The translations under genes were made by a program, and so were the position numbers. From Algihabitans albus (GTDB lineage Bacteria > Pseudomonadota > Alphaproteobacteria > Kiloniellales > DSM-21159), in NCBI RefSeq assembly GCF_003572205.1, contig NZ_QXNY01000001.1:124001-188000 (forward strand): a DNA stretch of 64,000 nucleotides. Reading direction: 5' to 3'. Numbering within the stretch: position 1 is the first letter of the stretch; each line of letters begins with the position of its first letter. Below the pieces are notes generated by a model. That model ran no database searches and was not told the DNA's origin. It was given only the letters and a program-made list of their open reading frames with translations. Below, piece after piece: positions 47,456 through 58,361 of this stretch.

Positions 47456-48316
47456 ATGACAGCACCGAAAGCAACGAGCCGCGCGCCGAGCGCCGAGGAC
47501 GGATATTTGGCGGCCGCCGGCGATCGCCTTGCGATTCGCCGGCTAGCACAACCGGAAGACATCCCCCGGCAAACGACGGGAGGCACCGCAGCGCCGACCC
47601 TTCTGTTCCTGCATGAAGCCCTGGGGTCGATCGGACAGTGGAAGGACTTTCCCGAGGCGCTGGTCGCCGCCACCGGCCTGCCGGGTTTGGTCTACGACCG
47701 GCGCGGCCACGGAAATTCGGAGCCGTTGACCCCGGAGCCGCTCACTCTGCCGCGCCCCAAGGACTACCATCAGACCGAGGCCGCAAAGATTCTGCCGGCG
47801 CTGCTCGATGCCGCCGGAATCGAGCGGGCGATCCTGGTCGGCCATTCCGACGGCGGCACCATCGCGCTGCTCGCCGCCGCGGCCCTGCCCCGGCGGATCG
47901 CCGCCGTGGTCAGCGAGGCCGCCCACGTCTTCATCGAGGAGATCTCGCGCCAGGGCATCCGCAACGCCCAGGCCGCCTGGCAGCGCGGCGAACTGGGCGG
48001 CCTGGAGCGCTACCACGGCGACAAGACGCCGAACCTCATGCGCGCCTGGGCCGAAACCTGGCTGAACCCCGTTTTCGACGACTGGTCGACCGAGGTCGAG
48101 CTGGCCGGCGTGACCTGCCCGGTACTGGCCATTCAGGGCGTCGACGACCACTACGGCAGCCCGGAGCAGGTCGCCCGCATCTGCGCCGGCGTCGCCGGCC
48201 CGGCCGAGCCCCTGCTGCTGCCCGACTGCGGCCACACCCCCCACCGCGAGCAGCGCGACTGGGTGCTGAGGGCGATCCGCGATTTCCTCGCGGAGCACGC
48301 GCTGCTGCCCAGGTAA
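47456..48316 (+). CDS. Alpha/beta hydrolase
   Basis: 286 residues. LLFLHEALGSIGQWKDFPEAL carries the oxyanion loop, GLVYDRRGHGNSEP follows, the nucleophile serine is in LVGHSDGGTIAL, the acid is the aspartate in QGVDDHYGS, and the histidine is in PDCGHTPHREQR. The substrate is unknown. ATG at 47456 is used; the frame is open to 47312. It is divergent from the AMP-ligase operon, and the 284-base gap shows no clear promoter. Confidence 0.88.
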   Translation: MTAPKATSRAPSAEDGYLAAAGDRLAIRRLAQPEDIPRQTTGGTAAPTLLFLHEALGSIGQWKDFPEALVAATGLPGLVYDRRGHGNSEPLTPEPLTLPRPKDYHQTEAAKILPALLDAAGIERAILVGHSDGGTIALLAAAALPRRIAAVVSEAAHVFIEEISRQGIRNAQAAWQRGELGGLERYHGDKTPNLMRAWAETWLNPVFDDWSTEVELAGVTCPVLAIQGVDDHYGSPEQVARICAGVAGPAEPLLLPDCGHTPHREQRDWVLRAIRDFLAEHALLPR

Positions 48317-48361
48317 CTGCCCTCGCGATAGCTGGCCCGACACATCGCCGTCTGGACAGAC

Positions 48362-48396
48362 GGATTCGAATCCATACATTAGCGGCACGTTCGAAT
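48362..48396 (+). promoter_or_regulatory. Palindrome and direct repeats upstream of acnA
   Basis: GGATTCGAATCC (48362-48373) is a perfect 12-base palindrome, and TTCGAAT recurs at 48390-48396, 25 bases on. They lie about 200 bases before the acnA start. The gap (48317-48592) otherwise shows nothing that I can name. Confidence 0.3.
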
Positions 48397-48592
48397 GAGC
48401 GGTTTCCCGCGTACATGGTCGCTACCGGTCGCGGGGCGCTCCGCACGACGAAGGCGGTTCGCCCTCACTCTCTAGGGGAGATCCGGCCGTAGTCCGGCTG
48501 CGGGGCGTCCGCCGTCGGCCTGTCTGCGCATGCGCCCCGGGGCACGACAGCCCCCAAGAGGCGCCGGATAAGCGATTGGGAGATCGAAAGCC

Positions 48593-51301
<2,709 letters not shown>

Positions 51302-51334
51302 ACCTTGGGATCGTCGAGGTACGGCCGGTTTCGG

Positions 51335-51364
51335 AAAGGGGGGCGTCACAGTCCCCCTTTTTTC
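51335..51364 (+). terminator. Rho-independent terminator of acnA
   Basis: AAAGGGGG, loop, CCCCCTTT and then TTT: an 8-base stem followed by a U-run. It lies between acnA and the convergent TetR gene. With its A-rich left side it may also serve the opposite strand. Confidence 0.85.
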
Positions 51365-51375
51365 TTGGCAAGCCG

Positions 51376-52068
51376 CTAAGCCGCTTCCTGCGCCGCGCCC
51401 CGTCGTCCGAAGCGTTCCGACAGGGTTTCGATGCGCCGGAGGTAGGCGTCGAGCTGGGCCATGGTCTTCGACTTGTCGGCGCTGTCGTCGCGCAGCCAGA
51501 TCCGCAGGGTGGCCAGATAGATGCCGACCAGTCCCTGCACGCGCAGCAGGCCGCGCCAGCCTTCCGTCGACACGCTCGCGGCCTCGAGCATCCAGCTCAT
51601 GGAGCGCGACAACTGCGGCAGGCCGCCCAGGGCCGAAACCGGGTCGGACCAGAGATCGGCGAGAATGTTGCCGACCGGGTCGCGATAGGGCTCCAGCGCA
51701 TCGAAGCGGCGCATCATGACGTCGAACAGCCGGTCGCGCGCCGGGCTGTCCTCCAGCCCCTCCAGATCCTCGGAGAGAACCAGCCCGTCGATCCGGCGGG
51801 AGAAGGCGGCCAAGATCGCGCCCTTGGTCGGGAAGACGGGATAGATCTCCGACAGCTTCAGGCCGGCCTCTTCCGCGATCTCCGCCAGGGCGATGTCGGC
51901 CCAGCTTCGGGTTGCCGCCAGCGTCAGCGCCGCCTCGAGGGTGGCCGGCGCGACATCGCGCGGCGGTGCCGCCTTCGCGGAGGTCCGTTTTCCGGTCCCG
52001 CTTTTCGTCGCGGCGCTCTTGGAGCGCGTGCCACTGGCTTTGCTACTGGTCTTCTTGGCTACAGCCAT
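51376..52068 (-). CDS. TetR-family regulator with lysine/alanine-rich N-terminal tail
   Basis: 230 residues. The first ~35 residues (MAVAKKTSSKASGTRSKSAA and onward) are rich in Lys, Ala, Ser and Thr, like histone-H1-type bacterial tails. The HTH follows (WADIALAEIAEEAGLKLSEIYPVFPTKGAILAAF, about 52-85), with a helical ligand domain to the end (LRDDSADKSKTMAQLDAYLRR). C-terminal similarity suggests the COQ9-like TetR subgroup, but I am unsure. The target is unknown. It is convergent with acnA and 62 bases from the YbaK gene. Confidence 0.88.
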   Translation of the reverse strand: MAVAKKTSSKASGTRSKSAATKSGTGKRTSAKAAPPRDVAPATLEAALTLAATRSWADIALAEIAEEAGLKLSEIYPVFPTKGAILAAFSRRIDGLVLSEDLEGLEDSPARDRLFDVMMRRFDALEPYRDPVGNILADLWSDPVSALGGLPQLSRSMSWMLEAASVSTEGWRGLLRVQGLVGIYLATLRIWLRDDSADKSKTMAQLDAYLRRIETLSERFGRRGAAQEAA

Positions 52069-52130
52069 TGCTTTGCCTCACGGAATCTGTCGCTTCATCG
52101 GTTGCGTCGCTCCAGAGTTAGGGCGAAAGG

Positions 52131-52619
52131 TCAGGCGCTCCCACCTCTCTTGATGTCGCCTCGGAGTCCAGCGGTCAGTTTGAGCAGCGCCGCCGGGGTC
52201 AGGGCGAAGACCGCATTGGGCGTGCCCGCCGCGGCCCAGATCTCGGGAAGCCGCAAGAGGTCCTCGTCGATCACGGCGATCGGCGCCACCTCATGACCGA
52301 CCGGCGGAACGCCGCCGATGGCGTAGCCGGTCATCGCTCGCACGAAGGCGGCGTCGGCCTTTTCCAGCCCTTCGCCGATCAGCGCCGCCACCTTGGGCTC
52401 CTCGACACGGTTGGCGCCACTGGCCACGACCAGAATCGAACGTCCGCTTGCCGCGCCTTTGAAGATCAGCGATTTGGCGATCTGGGCAACGCTGCAGCCG
52501 ATGGCCGCCGCCGCCTCTTCCGCCGTCCGGGTCGACTGCGGAAACTCCCGAACCTCCGCCTCCAGACCCGCCGCCGCCAGGGCGGCCTGAACGCGCGTTG
52601 CGGCAACCTTCAGCGTCAT
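52131..52619 (-). CDS. YbaK/EbsC-type aminoacyl-tRNA deacylase
   Basis: 162 residues. The active lysine is in AQIAKSLIFKG (about 49), and GYAIGGVPPVGH is the family's GxxxGGVxPxGH motif. The family clears mischarged tRNAs such as Cys-tRNA(Pro) in trans. It is ten bases downstream of proC, which suggests a shared transcript; both genes concern proline. Confidence 0.92.
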   Translation of the reverse strand: MTLKVAATRVQAALAAAGLEAEVREFPQSTRTAEEAAAAIGCSVAQIAKSLIFKGAASGRSILVVASGANRVEEPKVAALIGEGLEKADAAFVRAMTGYAIGGVPPVGHEVAPIAVIDEDLLRLPEIWAAAGTPNAVFALTPAALLKLTAGLRGDIKRGGSA

Positions 52620-52629
52620 GGCCGAACGG

Positions 52630-53448
52630 TCACGATGCGAGTTCGCGACTGCGCCGCGCCGCCGCCGCGATGGCTTTGGTCATCAGGGGCTGCAAACCCT
52701 CCTCGGCCATCAGCACCTTCAGGGCCTCCAGCGTGGTGCCGCCGGGACTGGTGACGTTCTCGCGCAGGGTCGCCGGCGGCAGGTCGGAGCGGTGGACGAG
52801 TTCCCCCGATCCCGCGACGGTGACCCGCGCCAGGCGTTCGGCCAGGTCGGCGGGCAGGCCCGCCGCGATCCCGGCCTTGGCCAGCACCTCGATCAAGAGG
52901 AAGACGTAGGCCGGTCCACCGCCGGACAGGGCGGTGACGGGGTCCATCAGCGCCTCGTCCTCGATCCAGGCCGTCTCGCCCGCGGCGGCCATCAGTTCGG
53001 CGCAGAGCGCGCGCTGCTTCCCGCCGACGCGCGCGTTGGCATAGAGCACCGACATGCCGCGGCCGACGGCGGCCGGCGTGTTCGGCATGGCCCGAACGAG
53101 CGCCGCGTCGGGCGTCAGCAGGGCGGCCAAGCCGTCCACCGTCTTTCCGGCGGCGATCGAGAGAAACACGGTGTCCGGTCCGACCAGCCGGGCCAGCGGC
53201 GGCAGAGCCTCCGCCATCATCTGCGGCTTGACGGCCAGCAACACGACCTTGGGCCGCAGGCCGTCGGGAACCTCCGCCGGAGCGCCGAGATGGCGGACGC
53301 CCCGGGCGGTGAAATCGGCGACCGCCGCCGCCTGCGGCTCGATCACCGTGACCTGCGCGGCGGGCAGGCCACGGTCGAGCCAACCGGCGAGCAGGGCGCC
53401 GCCCATCTTGCCGCAACCGAGCAGCAGCAGCGGCCCTTCCAAAGACAT
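52630..53448 (-). CDS. proC: Pyrroline-5-carboxylate reductase
   Basis: 272 residues; last step of proline synthesis. GCGKMGGALLAGW (11-23) is the dinucleotide site, VLLAVKPQMMAEAL and AMPNTPAAVG are conserved loops, and ALSGGGPAYVFLLIEVL is the dimer/substrate motif. It lies between the YbjN-domain gene (112 bases upstream) and the YbaK gene on the same strand. Confidence 0.96.
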   Translation of the reverse strand: MSLEGPLLLLGCGKMGGALLAGWLDRGLPAAQVTVIEPQAAAVADFTARGVRHLGAPAEVPDGLRPKVVLLAVKPQMMAEALPPLARLVGPDTVFLSIAAGKTVDGLAALLTPDAALVRAMPNTPAAVGRGMSVLYANARVGGKQRALCAELMAAAGETAWIEDEALMDPVTALSGGGPAYVFLLIEVLAKAGIAAGLPADLAERLARVTVAGSGELVHRSDLPPATLRENVTSPGGTTLEALKVLMAEEGLQPLMTKAIAAAARRSRELAS

Positions 53449-53560
53449 TCCAAAAACTCCGCGTCAAAGCGCCGGGACCCGAGACAGGCCTCGTCGAAGC
53501 GGCTAGAGCGTCTCGTGATCGGCGGACCCGCAAAGCGAGTCCGACTGATCCCTGTCCGGT

Positions 53561-54061
53561 CTAGGCCTCGCCGACAGTATCCATCATTGCGGCGGCCATC
53601 GCCTCCTCGACTTTCTGGCCGCCCCAGATCACCAGTTGCAGCGCCGGGAACAGGCGCTCGCATTCCCCCACGGCTGTATCCATCATGTCCTCGAGCTGTT
53701 CGACCGAAACGCCCGAAACCCCGCGCAACGGTATGGTGTGGCGGAACAGCAGCAGTCCTTCCTCCCCCGTGAAGTCGAAGTGGCCGAGCCAAAGCCGTTC
53801 GTTGGCGGCGGCCAACAGCTCGAGCACGACGGCACGGCGCGTGTCCTGCACCTTCACATCCAGTTGGCAGGAAAAGTACATGGCGCAGCTATCCGGCTGC
53901 CAGATCACGCAGAGATGATAGTCGGCCCACTGTCCTTGAACCTGAACGATCATCTCCTGGTCGCTGGAGCGGTCGTGCGCCCAGTCGTTGGCGTTGACCA
54001 GTTCTTCCAGCAGATCGAGGGGATTGTTGGTGACGAAGGCTTCCTGTGCCGTGAGGTCCAT
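53561..54061 (-). CDS. YbjN-domain protein
   Basis: 166 residues of the YbjN/bacterial sensory transduction-like fold (LVNANDWAHDRSSDQEMIVQVQGQWADYH, LWLGHFDFTGEEGLLLFRHTIPL). YbjN in E. coli is a pleiotropic stress-related protein; the molecular role is unknown. ATG at 54061 (MDLTAQEAFV) is chosen because GGGAG lies about ten bases upstream; the frame is open to 54250. It precedes proC. Confidence 0.88.
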   Translation of the reverse strand: MDLTAQEAFVTNNPLDLLEELVNANDWAHDRSSDQEMIVQVQGQWADYHLCVIWQPDSCAMYFSCQLDVKVQDTRRAVVLELLAAANERLWLGHFDFTGEEGLLLFRHTIPLRGVSGVSVEQLEDMMDTAVGECERLFPALQLVIWGGQKVEEAMAAAMMDTVGEA

Positions 54062-54418
54062 GGCGAAGCGATCTCCCAAGTTGCCGCACCGCCGACGCTT
54101 GCCGACGGTAGCAGGGCGTGACGACTCACCTAGATCTCGTGGTAACAACGAGATATCGGGCAAGTATTCCGTGGCACCTACCATATTTAGGCTGCCAAAC
54201 GCCCCTCGCGTCGCGCAAGAGAGCCGCAAACGAAAAGTATCCACAGGCAAAAAGTTTCACAGGACCGCAATCCGGTGTCGGATCACCTCGAGGCTTCAGC
54301 CTCCAAGGAATTCTCGCCCGAACAAGCCCGGCCGTACTCACGACGACTCTCTCGACAGCGCCGCAGGTTCGGTCTACCTATGCGCAACGTCTTGCGGATG
54401 TCGATCCGCGCGGCGTCT
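54062..54418. other. Intergenic region between the YbjN gene and tRNA-Arg
   Basis: 357 bases without a convincing gene. Contains one perfect inverted repeat (54134-54154), an AT-rich stretch around 54175-54190 and a single DnaA-box-like 9-mer near 54238. Promoters for both flanking genes should lie here. Confidence 0.55.
54134..54154. promoter_or_regulatory. Perfect inverted repeat upstream of the YbjN gene
   Basis: ATCTCGT, 7-base spacer GGTAACA, ACGAGAT. It lies 73 bases before the ATG at 54061 (minus strand) and could be an operator or a leader hairpin. Confidence 0.4.
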
Positions 54419-54495
54419 GCGCCCGTAGCTCAGCTGGATAGAGCGCTTCCCTCCGGAGGAAGAGGTCGGGAGTTCGAATCTTCCCGGGCGCGCCA
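54419..54495 (+). tRNA. tRNA-Arg (anticodon CCG)
   Basis: 77 bases including an encoded CCA. The acceptor stem is GCGCCCG / CGGGCGC. The anticodon stem CTTCC / GGAAG encloses the loop CTCCGGA, with anticodon CCG at 54453-54455, reading CGG codons. The T arm is GGGAG-TTCGAAT-CTTCC. All arms fold with only wobble exceptions. Confidence 0.96.
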
Positions 54496-54621
54496 TTCCC
54501 TTTCGCAGCGCGAACCTTCCCCTCCACCACGCGCCGCAAGCTGAACTTCTCCCGATCACCACCCGATAACCGCAACGCGGCCAAATCCGGCTTTGGCTCT
54601 GGCCTCGGCCGATGTCCGTGT

Positions 54622-55662
54622 TCAGGCTGCCTCGACCCACGAGACCAGCCATTCGAAAAGGTATCCCGCCGCGAGGGACCCCAGAAGGGCGAGACCGAGG
54701 TAGAGCAGGAAGGGTTTCAGCTTGAGAAGCGGTGCGATGGCCAGGGCCCCCCAGATGCTGACGACACCGCCTGAAATCAGAAAGGCCATCGCCGCTCCCT
54801 CCGACATTCCCTTGTCGATCAAGCCTCTGGTCAGGGGCAAGGCCGCGTAGCCGTCGATGTAGGCCGGGGCGCCCACAAAGACCGCCGCGGGGATCGCCCA
54901 CCACTGATCTTCCCCGACGTAGGCCGCGAGCGAGCCGGGCATGAGCATTGCGTTCAGAGCGTATTCGGCGGCAAATGCGGGGATCAGGCAGATGAGGATC
55001 AGCCTGGCGGTCGCCCGGAACTGCCCGGCGAAGGACTGGCGGCGGTCTGCCGTCTTCCAGACCCAGGGATCGAAAGGCTCGTCCACTGTGCAGCGGGCCG
55101 CACTCAATTGGCGGGCCAAACCCGTGTCTCGCAGCGCATGACGGGCCCAGGACCGCTTGGCGACCAGGGCCGTCGCCGCTCCGCCGAAAACGCCGATGCC
55201 CACCGCTGCGACCGTCTTGCCGCCGGCGAAGGCGGCTCCGAGCGTCGCAGCCGTCGTCGCCAGCATGGCGGGGTCGGTGATCGGCGAGGACAGCCAGAAG
55301 GCCATGATCGGCGCGAGCGGCACGCCTGCGGCCAGGAGGCCGGCCATCAGCGGCAGAACGGTGACGCCGCAAACCGGCGTGACGGCGCCGATCAGGGAGG
55401 CCGCCAGCACCGCCCTCAGCGTTCGCCCCTCGAAGACCCGGGCGATATGGGCATCCGCGCGACTTGCGATGATCCAAGCGGCCAGAAGAATGCCCGGAAT
55501 AACGATGGGCGCAACGACGAGAAGGCCCCAGAGGACGAATACCGCCGCCTCGAACGCATGATCCGGCCAGGAGAGGACGACCGGAACGAGCAGGACCAGG
55601 CCCGATCCCCAAAGGATCGGAGATCTGCGCGGGCGCTTTTTGGCTGTGGCAACGTCGGTCAT
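54622..55662 (-). CDS. YraQ/ArsP-type permease (DUF318)
   Basis: 346 residues with about eight membrane segments. SLIGAVTPVCGVTVLPLMAGLLAAGVPLAPIMAFWLSSP is the first permease repeat and IPAAVFVGAPAYIDGYAALPL the second, matching the YraQ/ArsP superfamily. Some members export organoarsenicals; the substrate here is unknown. It lies divergent from a LysR regulator, with 85 bases and a palindrome between, which suggests it is that regulator's target. Confidence 0.85.
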   Translation of the reverse strand: MTDVATAKKRPRRSPILWGSGLVLLVPVVLSWPDHAFEAAVFVLWGLLVVAPIVIPGILLAAWIIASRADAHIARVFEGRTLRAVLAASLIGAVTPVCGVTVLPLMAGLLAAGVPLAPIMAFWLSSPITDPAMLATTAATLGAAFAGGKTVAAVGIGVFGGAATALVAKRSWARHALRDTGLARQLSAARCTVDEPFDPWVWKTADRRQSFAGQFRATARLILICLIPAFAAEYALNAMLMPGSLAAYVGEDQWWAIPAAVFVGAPAYIDGYAALPLTRGLIDKGMSEGAAMAFLISGGVVSIWGALAIAPLLKLKPFLLYLGLALLGSLAAGYLFEWLVSWVEAA

Positions 55663-55724
55663 GGAAGTCTCCTCCGACCTTGCACCCTAGCCACAGCCAA
55701 AACATATATGAAACGAATGGTTTT

Positions 55725-55744
55725 AATTTCTGATATCTGAAATT
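55725..55744. promoter_or_regulatory. Palindrome between the permease and LysR genes
   Basis: AATTTC-TGATATCT-GAAATT, with 6-base arms and a GATATC centre. It ends three bases before the LysR ATG, within a strikingly AT-rich 60-base stretch. It is a candidate LysR box controlling both divergent genes. Confidence 0.55.
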
Positions 55745-55747
55745 TAA

Positions 55748-56641
55748 ATGGAAAACTTGGACAGCGATCTTCTGCGAACCTTCGTTTCCGTCGCGGAAGC
55801 GGGCAGCGTCACGACCGGCGCGACCCGGATCCATAGATCGCAATCGGCAACGAGCCTTCAGATCAAACGGCTGGAGGCGGTCCTCGGGCAGGCGGTCTTC
55901 AAGCGGCACGGTCGCGGCGTGGTGCTGACCGAAACGGGCCGGCGGTTGCTCCCGATCGCACAGGAGGTCACCGCCCGCCTGGACGCGGCGCTTCACGACC
56001 TGTCGCAAGAAGTCGTCAGAGGCAAGTTGCGGCTCGGGATCCCCGACGATCACGGCAGGGCGAGGCTTGCGCGGATCGTTGCCGCGTTCGTGCGCCTGCA
56101 CCCACAGGTCGAGCTGGACGTGACCTGCGCTTTGAGTACCGGGTTTCCCGAAGCCCTTGAAAGGGGCGATCTGGACTTGGCGGTCTATGAGGTGGAACGC
56201 CCGATCTCCGACGAAGAGGTCCTGTTCGAGGATCCGACTTGCTGGGTTTCGTCAAACCTCCTGGATTTCGCGGACGCCGAACCCACACCGGTCGCGCTGT
56301 TCGACCATGCCTGTTGGTGGCATGACGCGGCCCTGAAATCCCTGGATGCGCGGGGCAAGCCCTACCGTATCGTCTATTCCAGCCAGAGCGTGTCGGGCGT
56401 GATCGCCGCGGTCGAAGCCGGCATCGCCATCGGACTGATCGGGCGGTCGTCCTTGCACCGTGGCCTTTCGATTGTTGCCAACGAATTCGGATTTGGACCC
56501 ACACCGACGTCAAAACTGGTTTTGGCTCAAAAAGACGCTCGGAGCAGCGAACCCATGGCGGCCATGAAAGCGGCCATCCGTTCCGCCTTTCAGACTGCGG
56601 CTGGCACGGCGGGCAGCCGAGAAAACGCGGCGAAAGTCTAG
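55748..56641 (+). CDS. LysR-family transcriptional regulator
   Basis: 297 residues. The N-terminal winged helix-turn-helix is LLRTFVSVAEAGSVTTGATRIHRSQSATSLQIKRLEAVLG (about 8-48), followed by the co-inducer domain (LRLGIPDDHGRARLARIVAAF onward). It is divergent from the YraQ-type permease. The ATG (MENLDSDL) has no ribosome-binding site and follows a palindrome directly, so translation may be leaderless. Confidence 0.92.
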   Translation: MENLDSDLLRTFVSVAEAGSVTTGATRIHRSQSATSLQIKRLEAVLGQAVFKRHGRGVVLTETGRRLLPIAQEVTARLDAALHDLSQEVVRGKLRLGIPDDHGRARLARIVAAFVRLHPQVELDVTCALSTGFPEALERGDLDLAVYEVERPISDEEVLFEDPTCWVSSNLLDFADAEPTPVALFDHACWWHDAALKSLDARGKPYRIVYSSQSVSGVIAAVEAGIAIGLIGRSSLHRGLSIVANEFGFGPTPTSKLVLAQKDARSSEPMAAMKAAIRSAFQTAAGTAGSRENAAKV

Positions 56642-56719
56642 CTCGGGCTCAACACCGATGGCCGGCGCCGACCCTTAAGCAAGGTTCGGCCGCGGACCCG
56701 GTCTCCATCAAATCGCCAA

Positions 56720-56742
56720 AAAGTCCGGAGAGTTTGGACTTT
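56720..56742 (+). terminator. Inverted repeat downstream of the LysR gene
   Basis: AAAGTCC, 9-base loop, GGACTTT, with a weak flank (CGTAA) and no U-run. It is a modest terminator or hairpin candidate about 80 bases after the LysR stop. The rest of the gap 56642-56860 shows nothing clear. Confidence 0.35.
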
Positions 56743-56860
56743 CGTAATCCAACGCGGCCATAGTGCGCGCCGCTGGCAGAAGCTCTGAATATCGGGATGG
56801 CGGCTCCTCTCCGTCGGTGACGGAGCGACCACCTGGCGCGAGTAAAGTGGGAAAGGCTGG

Positions 56861-57100
56861 ATGAAGCAGTTGTTGGTGGAGGCTGCGCCGCTGATGGATC
56901 AGGTGGTGGATCGCTGGCGTAGGGCGAGTGTGCCCGGAAAGATCGGCCAGGGCATCGTTCTGCTTGCCCTGACCTGGGTTCTGCTTGTCCTGCTCTATCA
57001 GATCAAGTGCGCGCTCGGCATCGACGTCTTCGCCGACGGCGGCGTCCACGACGTGATCCGCGCGGTCAAGCGCCAGGTCAAGTCGCTGTTGCTCGGCTAG
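56861..57100 (+). CDS. Small single-pass membrane protein of unknown function
   Basis: 79 residues. One hydrophobic segment (GIVLLALTWVLLVLLYQI, about 31-48) is flanked by basic and amphipathic ends (DRWRRASVPGK; VIRAVKRQVKSLLLG). AAAGG precedes the ATG with good spacing and the stop is followed by a gap, so I consider it real. I recognise no family. The C-terminal helix could lie on the membrane surface. Confidence 0.6.
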   Translation: MKQLLVEAAPLMDQVVDRWRRASVPGKIGQGIVLLALTWVLLVLLYQIKCALGIDVFADGGVHDVIRAVKRQVKSLLLG

Positions 57101-57237
57101 GCCGAACGAGGGCTGACGGCCCGCGAGCGCTGCACACATCCGGATGCGTCTATGCCAAGATGAGTGTCCGCCAGCGAGTCGCGGCAGAGAGGCCCGTCAC
57201 GACACACCGACCGCATGGCATCGGCGCCGCAAACTCC

Positions 57238-57723
57238 ATGTCGCCCAGCTTGGTCCTCAGCTTGACCGAAACCCTCGATCAGACACCCGCCGCGAACCGC
57301 CTGACCCAGGAGGTGACCCGGGGCGTCGCCCGGCTGTTTGACGCCATGGGCTTCGCCAGCCTGCCGGAGGTGCCGCTGGCCAACGGACGCCGGCTGGACC
57401 TCCTCGCGCTCGGCGAAGGCGGCACGCTCTGGGCGGTCGAGATCAAGACCAGCGTCGCAGACTTTCGCGGCGACCGGAAATGGCCGGATTACCTGGAGTT
57501 CTGCGAACGCCTCTACTTCGCTGTGCCCTTGGACTTTCCCAGGGACATCCTGCCGATGGAGCAGGGTCTGATCGTCGCCGACGCCTATGACGCCCGCATC
57601 CTGAGAGACCCCGGCGACCGCAAGCTACCGGCCGCGCGGCGCAAGGCCTTGACCCTGCGCTTCGCCCGGCTGGCGGCAAAACGCCTGCTGCACGGCCAGC
57701 CGGGCCACAATCAGGTGAGCTAA
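57238..57723 (+). CDS. MmcB-family DNA repair protein
   Basis: 161 residues of the alphaproteobacterial MmcB/DUF1052 family, a PD-(D/E)xK-like putative nuclease implicated in mitomycin C resistance in Caulobacter. VTRGVARLFDAMGFASLPEVPLANGRRLDLLALGEGGTLWAVEIKTSVADFRGDRKWPDYL holds the conserved acidic and EIK residues. ATG at 57238 (MSPSLVLS) fits the family length; an ATG at 57160 is in frame but has no ribosome-binding site either. Confidence 0.88.
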   Translation: MSPSLVLSLTETLDQTPAANRLTQEVTRGVARLFDAMGFASLPEVPLANGRRLDLLALGEGGTLWAVEIKTSVADFRGDRKWPDYLEFCERLYFAVPLDFPRDILPMEQGLIVADAYDARILRDPGDRKLPAARRKALTLRFARLAAKRLLHGQPGHNQVS

Positions 57724-57740
57724 CGCAAGAACAAGATGAG

Positions 57741-58361
57741 CTAACCTGAGCCCTCGGTCTCGACCCGTCCCTTCCAGGGCAGGAAGGCCGGTACCCGGCG
57801 GCGATAGGCACGGTAAGCCTCGCCGTAGAGCCGGACCAGCTTGCGTTCCTCGAACCAGGTTCCGATTAGAAAGTAGGCCGAGGCCCAGAGCGCGGTGGCC
57901 AGGGCAAAGGGACCATCGACCAAGCCCCAGAGCAGCAGGAAGGCCGCGCTGTAGAGAGGGTGGCGGACATAGCGGTGCAGACCCGCCACGACCAGCGGTT
58001 CAGGCACCTCGGCCGCGCCGGGCACGGTCCGATTCCGCAGATACCAAAGCCCGCCGAAGCGGCCGAGATCGTAGTCCCTGAGCGCGACCAAGCCAACCAG
58101 CAGACCGGCGGCAACGGCCGCCCACTGCAGGCCGACCAGCCAGTCGGGCCGACCGAAGGAGACGACACCGTCCGCAAGCCAGCGTCCGAAGCCCCAGACG
58201 GCCCCAAGGTGGACAAGAGCGATGACGTTGTAGCCGAGCCGCGCGGCGGGCCCGAGCAGCCGCCCGAGCCAGGCGGCCCCGGCGCCATGGGCAAGCAGGC
58301 TGTGCAGCAGGCCGAAGCTCAGCCAGGCCAGGCCGTAGAGCAGCTGCGCCTGCGCGCTCAG
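57741..58361 (-). CDS. NnrU/isoprenylcysteine-methyltransferase-like membrane protein, apparent CTG start
   Basis: 206 residues in about 5-6 membrane segments. LHRYVRHPLYSAAFLLLW is the conserved HPLY motif and EERKLVRLYGEAYRAYRRRVPAFLP the C-terminal ERxLxxxxG-Y motif of NnrU/ICMT relatives. The first ATG, GTG or TTG in frame is a TTG at 58091, which would delete half the conserved membrane part (LLYGLAWLSFGLLHS and following). The frame reads open to CTG at 58359-58361, which overlaps the hldE stop as CTGA. I therefore take CTG as the likely start. Confidence 0.75.
   Translation of the reverse strand: MSAQAQLLYGLAWLSFGLLHSLLAHGAGAAWLGRLLGPAARLGYNVIALVHLGAVWGFGRWLADGVVSFGRPDWLVGLQWAAVAAGLLVGLVALRDYDLGRFGGLWYLRNRTVPGAAEVPEPLVVAGLHRYVRHPLYSAAFLLLWGLVDGPFALATALWASAYFLIGTWFEERKLVRLYGEAYRAYRRRVPAFLPWKGRVETEGSG

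Noticed and set aside
54236-54246. DnaA-box-like GTATCCACA
   Set aside because: A single 9-mer with one mismatch, no AT-rich unwinding region, and no dnaA, hemE or parAB nearby. Not an origin.
54502-54514. Hairpin TTCGC-AGC-GCGAA just after tRNA-Arg
   Set aside because: Only a 5-base stem and no U-run; too weak to call a terminator.
57007-57237. Upstream extension of the mmcB frame
   Set aside because: Arg-rich translation overlapping the small membrane protein gene, without family similarity.
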